DNA of 5,562 nucleotides from Nitrososphaeraceae archaeon (GTDB taxonomy: Archaea > Thermoproteota > Nitrososphaeria > Nitrososphaerales > Nitrososphaeraceae): positions 1 through 5,562 of the forward strand of contig JASHSN010000508.1 of NCBI GenBank assembly GCA_030038695.1, given 5' to 3'. Shown here in pieces: positions 1 through 5,243 of the stretch. The position numbers were made by a program, and so were the translations under genes. The stretch's first letter is position 1. Each line of letters starts with the position of its first letter. The notes beneath the pieces are model-generated. The model was given only the letters and a program-made list of their open reading frames with translations. It did no database searches and was not told the origin of the DNA.

Positions 1-175
1 CGTATCACCCCTCAGACCTTTAAGCAAAAAATATGTGAATATGCTGTGTTCGCCTGTTTTTAATGCATATGCTTCTTGGTGAAGCTGACTAACATATCTT
101 ACTGTTCAGGATACACTGTTGGATACGATGCCGAATGGGGAACGCTTCAACAAGCCCAGCCATAGTGCTGCACAG
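1..175 (-). pseudogene. Caspase-like (peptidase C14) fragment, frameshifted, continues past the left edge
   Basis: Two minus-strand frames join into one caspase-like C-terminal region. The upstream frame (175 down to 92) reads LCSTMAGLVEAFPIRHRI and then QQCILNSK before a stop at 91-89. The downstream frame (105 down to 1) contains QEAYALKTGEHSIFTYFLLK and then GLRGDT and is still open at the window edge. In C14 proteins the catalytic cysteine lies in a 'D-x-C-x-SG-x-M' segment. It is followed by a strand of the 'gRivla-Ss' type, then '(Q/E)-x-Y ... G-x-FTY-x-LL-x-GL-x-G'. The order and spacing here agree, but the cysteine segment is damaged (LCSTMAGL, lacking the Asp and Gly) and one frameshift lies at about 92-105. 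An in-frame stop at 178-176 precedes the cysteine segment, and I could not recover the p20 start or catalytic His part further upstream. Such peptidases are thiol proteases; this copy is very probably dead. I recognised the family by memory of motifs, not by a search. Confidence 0.66.
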
Positions 176-202
176 TTAGGAGTGGTGTAGTTAAAAAAAC
201 AT

Positions 203-1445
203 ATGAGTGGTGCTATACTTTATTATGACAAAGCAACACACACACATTATGATCTTCCATTAAATAACAAAGGTGTAGCACTTGGCAATCTGGGAAACCA
301 TACAGGTGCTATACTATATTATGATAAAGCTTTGGCAGTAGATCCAAAGCATGAAAATGCGTTATACAATAAAGGTCCTTCACACCCTAGGAAATGTTAC
401 CGGAGCGTTAACATACCTTGATAAGGCTCTGGCTATAAATCCAAAAGACGAAGATACATTATATGAGAAAGGCGTTTTTCTTAACAAATTAGGAAATCAT
501 ACTGGTGCTATAGAATATCTTGATAAAGCATTGACTGTCGACCCACATGATGTTGATGCATTAAATCACAAAGGTGTAGCACTTTCCAATCTAGGAAACT
601 ATACTGGTGTTATAGAATTTTATAATAAAACATTAGCCATAGATCCAAAGAATACTTTTGCGTTAACTAATAAAGCTGCGATTCTTGACATATTGAGAAA
701 CAACACAACTTCAGGAATTGCTGCTAACCCAATGCAATATAGAAACTCTATATATGGAATTAAATTACAATATCCTTCTGACTGGCGTGTTGAAGGTGGC
801 AGCAATCGATACATCATCGCATCATTTTATCCACAAAGAGATTATAGAAACCATGTCATAGTACAAATAGAGAATTTAACTACTAGTTATACACCGAATC
901 AATATCTTAATAGTCTAATGTTAGGGGATGAAGCAGATTACAAGGCTTTTCCAGATATAAGGTTCAACCAAAATACCACTAATAATATCGTTCTAGCAGG
1001 TCATCCAGGATATTTGTTGAATGGTACTTTCAGGGATCCCACTTCTGATGCATTACAAAGGTCTACTAACATTGGAACAATAATCGGGGATAAAGTATAT
1101 TCTATCATATACTATTCTCCAGCAGAGACATATCCAATTTACAATACGATATATGATCAGATGATCAAATCATTTGAGGTTATTCCACAAAATAGGAGTG
1201 CAGCAACATCAGTATCAACATATGATAATAGGAATTACGGGATACAAATTCAGTATCCATCTGATTGGACTATACAGGAATCAAAATCATCTGGTGAATT
1301 AATCAACGTCGCTACATTTGTTTCTCCAACAGGACCGGATTCCGATCCGACCGCTGATGTATCTATATACTTGGATAAACTTCATAATTCGACTACTTCT
1401 CTAGACAATTACGCACATTTTGTTGCCTTCACTGACTACGACTAA
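203..1445 (+). pseudogene. TPR plus PsbP-like domain protein, broken (frameshift, truncated at both ends)
   Basis: Frame 203-421 encodes a partial and then a complete 34-residue TPR. The reading then jumps to the frame that runs to 1445, giving three more TPRs (to about 671), a complete PsbP-like domain (about 738-1197, starting YRNSIYGIKLQYPSDW) and the first half of a second one (from about 1221, YDNRNYGIQIQYPSDW). TPRs normally bind protein partners. PsbP-like domains in archaea are of unknown role and usually extracellular. Several N-x-S/T sequons fit an exported protein, yet no signal peptide remains, because an in-frame TAG at 188-190 sits just upstream of the ATG at 203. The last TPR-to-TPR spacing across 371-467 is 97 bases instead of 102, so five bases are missing near 376-380. 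The C terminus ends about 75 residues into the second PsbP-like domain, roughly half its length. The ATG at 351 opens the longer frame but lies inside a repeat and is not a natural start. A shortened 364-residue product made from it cannot be excluded. Confidence 0.8.
269..671 (+). repeat. Four tandem TPR-encoding repeats, about 102 bp each
   Basis: Repeat units begin with AAAGG(T/C) at 269, 371, 468 and 570. Their lengths are 102, 97, 102 and 102 bases. Each codes for the pattern KG-V-x-L-x-x-LGN-x-TG-x-(I/L)-x-(Y/F)-x-(D/N)-K-(A/T)-L-(A/T)-(V/I)-(D/N)-P followed by a short acidic stretch. A partial unit precedes them at 203-268; it appears two residues short around a CA-rich run (236-246). 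DNA similarity between units is high, for example AAAGGTGTAGCACTT occurs at both 269 and 570, so slippage or unequal recombination could cause both the repeat-number change and the 5-base lesion. Confidence 0.85.
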
Positions 1446-1451
1446 GTTTAA

Positions 1452-1812
1452 GACAATGAACCTTATAACACCTCTGTGCTAAGAATGTGTCTGGAAGATG
1501 AAGGATTCAAAGTTGATTCATTTAATGATCCGATATTAGCTCTTAAATTTTAAGCCTAATTTCTATTCTTTATCTATACTTGATATTAATATGCCAAATA
1601 TGAATAATGGGTATGAGTTCTACAGAGAGATAAGAAAGATACACACAAAAGTCAAAGTATGTTTTTTGACGGCATTTGAGATCTATAGTGAGACCCTAAG
1701 AGTGCCACCACCCGGTTTATTGGACGGGGTAAATTGCTTTATTCCAAAGCCTGTCGATATAGACGAGTTAGTAAAAAAAGTAAATCTACGATTATCTTCT
1801 TGTAGAACATAA
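1452..1812 (+). pseudogene. Response regulator receiver domain, start lost and frameshifted
   Basis: Frame 1452-1550 reads DNEPYNTSVLRMCLEDEGF then KVDSFNDPILALKF, and hits TAA at 1551-1553. The next frame, from 1552 to 1812, continues KPNFYSLSILDINMPNMNNG, then YEFYREIRKI, KVKVCFLTAFE and FIPKPVDIDELVKKV. Together this is a CheY-like receiver of the kind that takes a phosphoryl group from a histidine kinase. The acidic pair survives as D-N before EP. The phospho-acceptor Asp is at 1582-1584, the switch Thr at 1669-1671 and the conserved Lys at 1747-1749. The break is a run of four T at 1548-1551; two further T would restore ALKFFKPNFY, the usual spacing. No start codon or first beta strand remains: the bases before 1452 hold two TAA codons (1443-1445 and 1449-1451). 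No output domain follows, so it was probably a stand-alone receiver. The ATG at 1591 is internal (the M of the MP motif) and would give a non-folding 73-residue fragment. Confidence 0.83.
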
Positions 1813-1835
1813 ATTCGAATGACTTGTATCAGAAT

Positions 1836-1852
1836 AACGATAATATGACAGT
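1836..1852 (+). promoter_or_regulatory. Possible archaeal promoter box upstream of the BMP gene
   Basis: AACGATAATATGAC is the only AT-rich TATA-like stretch between the receiver-domain relic and the ATG at 1885. Its centre is about 40 bases upstream of the start, which would give a short leader. There is no convincing Shine-Dalgarno site: AAGGA at 1859-1863 lies about 20 bases upstream of the ATG. Weak and unsupported beyond position and composition. Confidence 0.25.
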
Positions 1853-1884
1853 CGAGTCGAAGGAATGGACTATTCGGACATGAA

Positions 1885-3051
1885 ATGATTAGGATCGTAG
1901 CGTTGTTGATAACAGTAGTGGCTGCTGTGGCTTATGCATTGGTATTCTACAATCTTTATTCCTCTTCGCGGGTCTCGGATAAGGAGAGTATGAGCGTGAC
2001 CAATTCTACCTTCACCCGGCCCCACGAAAGGATATCATCCCCGAGTCTTCTAGGACCAATGACATCACAGCAGGAAAAGACATTAGAATTGCAGTCATTA
2101 TTATCCAAAGGCCTGAACAGTTCTGACAGAACGTCGGTCCGCAATATTCCCAGCGCCAATGTCTACCTTCTCACAGACGCCCATTTCAATGATCAGGGAT
2201 GGGGTACGCAGGGCCTCAGTAGTGTCTCTAGTCTCAACGCGTCGTCTGTCGACCGCATACCGATATCCGATGTTGTGACCAGTCTGATCGAACATGCGGA
2301 CAAGAATCCAAAAATGATAATTGCCCAAGGCTTTCAATGGGGAGATCCGATATTAAAGATTGCACCAAGTTATCCAAATATAAAATTCGTGGTTATGACC
2401 GGCCTTGTAAAGGCGCCAAATGTAGTTTCAATCTATCCAGAACAACAACAGGGCGCTTTCTTATTAGGTGCGGTGGCCGCAATGATGTCAAAGAATCATG
2501 TGATAGGCTTTGTTGGGGGCGAGGATTATCCGAACATCGTGAATATCGCCGACGGATATGAACAGGGCGCGCATTATATGGATCCAGACACTCGGGTGAT
2601 ATCCGAGTGGACATTCGACTTTAATAATATCACCAAGGGGAAACAAGTCGCAATGGATGAGATAAGTTATGGCGCAGATGTCGTACTACATACCGCTGAT
2701 ACCTCGGGGCAAGGCGTTATTGAGGCCGCAAAGGAGATAGGCGTCTATGCGCTGGGGGCAGTTGCAGACCAAAGCCATCTCGCACCAAATATAGTACTAA
2801 CATCATTTGTTATAGACATGAAAAAGGCATACACCAAAGCGTACGATGACATGATACATGGTAGGTTCGTAGGTAACATATTGAGACCCGGAGTAGAAGC
2901 CGGACCGAATGGCACGGGCGATGGCATAATATATCTCGCACCGTTCAACTCAAAGGTGCCAGAGGTGGTAAAATCTAAGATATCTGAATTGACTAGCGAT
3001 ATAATGTCGGGTAGGATCGTTGTGCCTGAAAGGAACTTGCCTATCAGCTAA
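1885..3051 (+). CDS. BMP-family substrate-binding protein, membrane-anchored
   Basis: This 388-residue protein belongs to the BMP/Med family (periplasmic-binding-protein fold), whose members mostly capture nucleosides for ABC importers. Residues 3-22 form one hydrophobic segment (IVALLITVVAAVAYALVFY) after a basic start. No lipobox cysteine follows, so it is probably an N-terminal membrane anchor with the rest outside the cell. A Ser/Thr-rich linker with sequons covers about 25-88. The binding domain begins near 91 (ANVYLLTDAHFNDQGWG). Family landmarks then follow: AQGFQWGD (147-154), the QQQGAFLLGAVAAMM helix (187-201), IGFVGG (207-212), a GYEQGAHYMDPDTRV stretch (224-238), KGK (251-253), GADVV (263-267), GQGVIEAAKE (275-284) and DQ (295-296). 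The usual GVD-x-DQ ligand-side motif reads GAVADQ here, so one Asp is replaced. No ABC permease or ATPase gene lies in the window, so transport partners or a sensor role are unknown. The ATG at 1885 is chosen because it directly precedes the hydrophobic segment. Confidence 0.9.
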   Translation: MIRIVALLITVVAAVAYALVFYNLYSSSRVSDKESMSVTNSTFTRPHERISSPSLLGPMTSQQEKTLELQSLLSKGLNSSDRTSVRNIPSANVYLLTDAHFNDQGWGTQGLSSVSSLNASSVDRIPISDVVTSLIEHADKNPKMIIAQGFQWGDPILKIAPSYPNIKFVVMTGLVKAPNVVSIYPEQQQGAFLLGAVAAMMSKNHVIGFVGGEDYPNIVNIADGYEQGAHYMDPDTRVISEWTFDFNNITKGKQVAMDEISYGADVVLHTADTSGQGVIEAAKEIGVYALGAVADQSHLAPNIVLTSFVIDMKKAYTKAYDDMIHGRFVGNILRPGVEAGPNGTGDGIIYLAPFNSKVPEVVKSKISELTSDIMSGRIVVPERNLPIS

Positions 3052-3062
3052 AGGTAATCTAC

Positions 3063-3194
3063 ATGATCCTGATGACATTTTATGTGGAATTTGTATATTT
3101 TTCCGAAGGTGACATCAATTACGGTGTACTGCAGGGCCATATGATTCTGGTAGAACGGTCGCACCTAGTCACTTCAAGTGAAGGTTGTGTTTGA
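3063..3194 (+). CDS. Doubtful 43-residue ORF downstream of the BMP gene
   Basis: An ATG 11 bases after the BMP stop opens a 43-codon frame (MILMTFYVEFVYFSEGDINY and onward) that ends at TGA 3192-3194. I recognise no family. A T-rich tract with terminator character lies inside it (about 3090-3102), it has no ribosome-binding site, and a frame this long arises often by chance. It is listed only because it is the longest plus-strand frame in the 3052-3462 gap. Confidence 0.12.
   Translation: MILMTFYVEFVYFSEGDINYGVLQGHMILVERSHLVTSSEGCV
3090..3102 (+). terminator. Possible T-rich archaeal terminator after the BMP gene
   Basis: TTTGTATATTTTTCC begins about 40 bases after the BMP stop. Archaeal RNA polymerase commonly stops at U-rich tracts without a hairpin, and this is the strongest T-rich tract on the plus strand of the gap. 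Confidence 0.35.
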
Positions 3195-3462
3195 GGTAGA
3201 AGAGACCCAAACCTTTACAAGAACGTAATTTTTTCATGATATAGGATGTTATTGTCTTTCCCCTGAGGCTGATCGCACGTTTCTATCCTCAGGCTCACGA
3301 ATGCAATAGCAACCATAGAACCTCCTGCCGTTCCAAAGTCTGGACACCTAATATTGCATATCGTTAATCAATAATGACTAAGGCGAGTAAACAGTTTGTA
3401 TCTATGCGCCACATTTGGACCACAGGTAAACTAAGATTAAAATTGTCGGAATTCTCGGACGG
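3195..3462. other. Gene-poor remainder of the convergent gap
   Basis: No supported gene or tRNA is visible here. The longest frame is on the minus strand, roughly 3226-3360: about 43 codons of unrecognised sequence including PDFGTAGGSMVAIAFVSL and ending at a TAA, with no clear start. It could be an old relic, but no family pattern emerges. The zinc-finger gene on the minus strand ends at 3463; no strong T-rich tract on its strand follows immediately. Confidence 0.4.
3262..3293. repeat. Inverted repeat CCTGAGG / CCTCAGG
   Basis: CCTGAGG (3262-3268) and CCTCAGG (3287-3293) are perfect reverse complements with an 18-base spacer. Both arms are followed by CT (CCTGAGGCT and CCTCAGGCT), so the arms are also partly direct repeats. 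The site lies in the middle of the convergent gap between the BMP and zinc-finger genes. It could be a structured RNA 3' end or a protein-binding site, or chance: seven base pairs with a long loop is weak. Confidence 0.35.
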
Positions 3463-3801
3463 TTAAGGATTGTTATCATTATTTTTCTCATCTTTCTGGT
3501 CCAATAGCGTTGTAGCTAACATCATAACCAATTCACGAAAGTCGTTTGAAACAACAAGACCTTCGTCTATACGAGTTAGGACCAACTCTATTAAAGAATA
3601 AGTAGCATTCAATAACTTTTCATCTTTGCAGTTATCGCAAGGACAAGTACATATCTTATGTGCCTTACGTTCTTTACACATCTTACAGACCTGCTGACGT
3701 CCGTCTTTAGATTTTTTACTAAAGTCATATTCTGTTAACAACTTGACTTCTCTACAGGAGCGACATTTTTTGTCAACTGGAATAGAAGTAGGGACTGACA
3801 T
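3463..3801 (-). CDS. Small eight-cysteine zinc-finger protein, function unknown
   Basis: This 112-residue protein starts at the ATG complementary to 3799-3801. The first part (residues 11-44) has the pattern K-C13-RS-C16 ... F-x-K-K-SKDG ... C39-KM-C42, a treble-clef-like zinc-binding layout also seen next to HNH or endonuclease VII-type nucleases and in stand-alone small proteins. A second tight cluster follows at 51-58 (C51-T-C53-P-C55-DN-C58), with H48 nearby, and may bind a second metal. Residues 64-101 look helical (LLNATYSLIELVLTRI, then FRELVMMLATTLL) and could dimerise. The tail is charged and Asn-rich. No HNH catalytic residues are present, so it is more likely a DNA, RNA or protein adaptor than a nuclease. 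AAGGAT about 7-12 bases upstream of the start could act as a weak ribosome-binding site. It is divergent from the phosphoesterase gene and convergent with the BMP gene, with no obvious functional partner. Confidence 0.82.
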   Translation of the reverse strand: MSVPTSIPVDKKCRSCREVKLLTEYDFSKKSKDGRQQVCKMCKERKAHKICTCPCDNCKDEKLLNATYSLIELVLTRIDEGLVVSNDFRELVMMLATTLLDQKDEKNNDNNP

Positions 3802-3825
3802 GTCATATATCCTTACAGATGTTCT

Positions 3826-3833
3826 CTATATTT
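3826..3833 (-). promoter_or_regulatory. Possible TATA box of the zinc-finger gene
   Basis: On the minus strand this reads AAATATAG. Its centre is about 28 bases upstream of the start codon, the distance expected for a leaderless or nearly leaderless archaeal transcript. Confidence 0.4.
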
Positions 3834-3885
3834 GTTGAGCTGCCTAATATAGACATGAAAGTCCTTTTAATTATGCGCCGCGTTA

Positions 3886-3906
3886 TATCATGATAATGTC
3901 ATCATG
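3886..3906. repeat. Palindrome TATCATGATA plus nearby ATCATG copy
   Basis: TATCATGATA (3886-3895) is a perfect 10-base palindrome. A further ATCATG at 3901-3906 pairs with CATGAT (3889-3894) as an inverted repeat with a 6-base spacer, and directly repeats the ATCATG at 3887-3892. It lies between two divergent genes, so it may be an operator, though it is far from the starts (about 85 bases from the zinc-finger gene, 210 from the phosphoesterase). Confidence 0.3.
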
Positions 3907-4063
3907 TTCATTTCAGAAGAAGAAATCCATTCCTCTTCCACCAAAGCACACCAGTCGGCGGCTGATGAAAGAAAAATTCTGGAGAAAGGTTTGGAAAGAT
4001 AGACACGTACCCTCGAAAAGCCTATCCCAGCGAGCGTACTTTGTTATCGTTCATATCTCTTAA
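3890..4063 (+). CDS. Doubtful small basic ORF, 57 residues
   Basis: The frame opens at ATG 3890 (a second ATG is at 3896) and ends at TAA 4061-4063. The product would be strongly basic (segments QKKKSIPLPPKHTSRRLMKE and KFWRKVWKDRH). I recognise no family. It overlaps a second plus-strand frame at 3904-4002 that would give a 32-residue, acidic, helix-like peptide (MFISEEEIHSSSTKAHQSAA and onward). At most one of the two is likely to be real, and neither has a clear ribosome-binding site. A 314-base gap between divergent genes leaves room for a small gene, but chance explains both frames. Confidence 0.2.
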   Translation: MIMSSCSFQKKKSIPLPPKHTSRRLMKEKFWRKVWKDRHVPSKSLSQRAYFVIVHIS

Positions 4064-4066
4064 AAT
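4059..4066 (+). promoter_or_regulatory. Possible TATA box of the phosphoesterase gene
   Basis: CTTAAAAT is centred about 53 bases upstream of the ATG at 4116. Transcription would start near 4089 and leave a leader of roughly 27 bases. CTATAGGC at 4090-4097 is an alternative that would make the transcript nearly leaderless. Confidence 0.35.
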
Positions 4067-4074
4067 GTTTCAGT

Positions 4075-4101
4075 AAGCCTTTCAACAAGCTATAGGCTTT
4101 T
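4075..4101 (+). promoter_or_regulatory. Inverted repeat followed by T run in front of the phosphoesterase gene
   Basis: AAGCCT (4075-4080) and AGGCTT (4094-4099) form a 6-bp stem with a 13-base loop, and the second arm runs directly into TTTT. It covers the predicted transcription start, 16 bases before the start codon. It may be an operator, a leader hairpin, or an end signal for RNA coming from 3890-4063. The stem is short, so none of these is secure. Confidence 0.35.
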
Positions 4102-4115
4102 ACTAGGGCGATCTG

Positions 4116-5243
4116 ATGAAGACTGATATGGCCTTGTTCGTGCCCCGATTAGGAAAAGACAAAATTAAGGCTGTTGTCAAGCCAACGCCAAACAAAAACG
4201 AAAAGTTTTATGATTTACCAAAACCTATTGGACCTCCTCCATATCATTTAAATCTCAGTCGGATAATTCCGGTTGATAAGATAGTAAAATCTGGAGAAAT
4301 ATCATTTCATATTCTTGGCGACACAGGCAGCACTAAGACACTTGACACAACACACATGGTAGAGAATGCCATGGAATATGATTTCGGTAAACATGATATT
4401 TCCTTTTTGTTCCATGTCGGGGATGTCATCTATAATTTTGGGAAAGCTGATGATTATTATTCCGAGTTTTATGAGCCTTATGCCCACTATCCAGCACCTA
4501 TTTTTGCAATCCCAGGCAACAAGGACGGCGATTGTAAGCTTGGTTCTAACGAGAAATCTTTGGCGGCGTTTGTCACCAATTTCTGTGCCAAAGAACAGGA
4601 AGTGACAGTAGATGCCGGTGATATCAATCGATGGCCAATGATACAGCCAAATGTATATTGGACGCTTGAAGCTCCATTTGTTACAATTATAGGGCTTTAC
4701 TCAAACGTGCCAGATGGCGGCGTAATAAAACAAGACCAGCTTGATTGGTTCAAACAAGAGCTTGCCAACGCGCCAAAAGATAAGGCTTTGATCATTGCAG
4801 TTCATCATACAACATTTAGTGCCGATGACGAGCACTCTGGTTCTGATGTTATGTTAAATGTGCTCGATAAAGCATTTGCACAATCTCATCGTTTGCCAGA
4901 TGCTATCTTTTCCGGTCATGTGCATAATTATCAGAGGTTTACGCGCGAACTAGATGGTCATGAGATCCCCTACCTTGTAGTTGGAAGTGGGGGTCACAAA
5001 CTTCATAAGATGCAAAAAAATGATAACGTGATTATAAAGATACCTTTCAAATTACCTGACAGGGATGATGTCACATTGGAAAGTTATTGCGATGACAGAT
5101 ACGGTTTCATGCGACTTGAGATAACCGTAGATAAGATGCAGGGCAAATTCTTTTCGGCAGGAGCACGTCATCAGGATGGATTTATACATGAAAAAATAGA
5201 CGAATTTGAGCTTGATCTGCACAAGCACAAATTAGTTGGTTAA
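4116..5243 (+). CDS. Purple-acid-phosphatase-like metallophosphoesterase with a GNKD variant motif
   Basis: This 375-residue calcineurin-like phosphoesterase has no signal peptide or membrane segment and is presumably cytosolic. Metal-site motifs appear in order: GDTG (68-71; D69), GDVIY (102-106; D103, Y106), GNKD (134-137; N135), AVHH (228-231) and GHVH (267-270, continuing NYQR). The DxG, GDxxY and GHxH set with the Tyr is the purple acid phosphatase arrangement, in which the Tyr binds Fe(III). The usual GNH(D/E) has Lys136 in place of His, the residue normally near the leaving group, so catalysis may be altered. Substrate unknown; the family hydrolyses phosphomonoesters or nucleotides. 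The N-terminal 60 residues (Pro/Lys-rich, IPVDKIV) precede the domain, and the C-terminal 80 residues form an added beta-rich cap or tail with a charged end. ATG 4116 is taken as the start; ATG 4128 (MALFVPRLG) is equally possible, as neither has a Shine-Dalgarno site. The gene stands alone on its strand. Confidence 0.9.
   Translation: MKTDMALFVPRLGKDKIKAVVKPTPNKNEKFYDLPKPIGPPPYHLNLSRIIPVDKIVKSGEISFHILGDTGSTKTLDTTHMVENAMEYDFGKHDISFLFHVGDVIYNFGKADDYYSEFYEPYAHYPAPIFAIPGNKDGDCKLGSNEKSLAAFVTNFCAKEQEVTVDAGDINRWPMIQPNVYWTLEAPFVTIIGLYSNVPDGGVIKQDQLDWFKQELANAPKDKALIIAVHHTTFSADDEHSGSDVMLNVLDKAFAQSHRLPDAIFSGHVHNYQRFTRELDGHEIPYLVVGSGGHKLHKMQKNDNVIIKIPFKLPDRDDVTLESYCDDRYGFMRLEITVDKMQGKFFSAGARHQDGFIHEKIDEFELDLHKHKLVG

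Noticed and set aside
1..202. Short plus-strand frames at 1-60 and 89-190.
   Set aside because: They resemble no family, and the minus strand in the same place gives a coherent caspase-like pattern, so they are most likely its antisense shadow.
203..671. Repeats as a CRISPR array.
   Set aside because: Units are contiguous 102-base coding repeats without spacers and translate into regular 34-residue TPRs.
351..1445. An intact 364-residue gene starting at ATG 351.
   Set aside because: The ATG lies inside a TPR unit in the wrong frame for that repeat. The first eight residues (MKMRYTIK) are out-of-frame sequence, and the repeat before it is in the other frame.
1591..1812. A separate 73-residue gene starting at ATG 1591.
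   Set aside because: The ATG is the Met of the receiver-domain MP motif; sequence upstream in the shifted frame clearly continues the same domain, so this is part of the relic.
3060..3200. CTGATGA at about 3070 as a box C of a C/D guide RNA.
   Set aside because: The first base does not fit the R-TGATGA consensus and no paired box D, C' or D' occurs at the usual spacing.
3110..3240. Possible tRNA or hairpin around CACTTCAAGTGAAG (about 3170-3183).
   Set aside because: Only a 4-bp stem with a tetraloop forms. No acceptor stem, anticodon arm or GTTCRA T-loop could be assembled on either strand.
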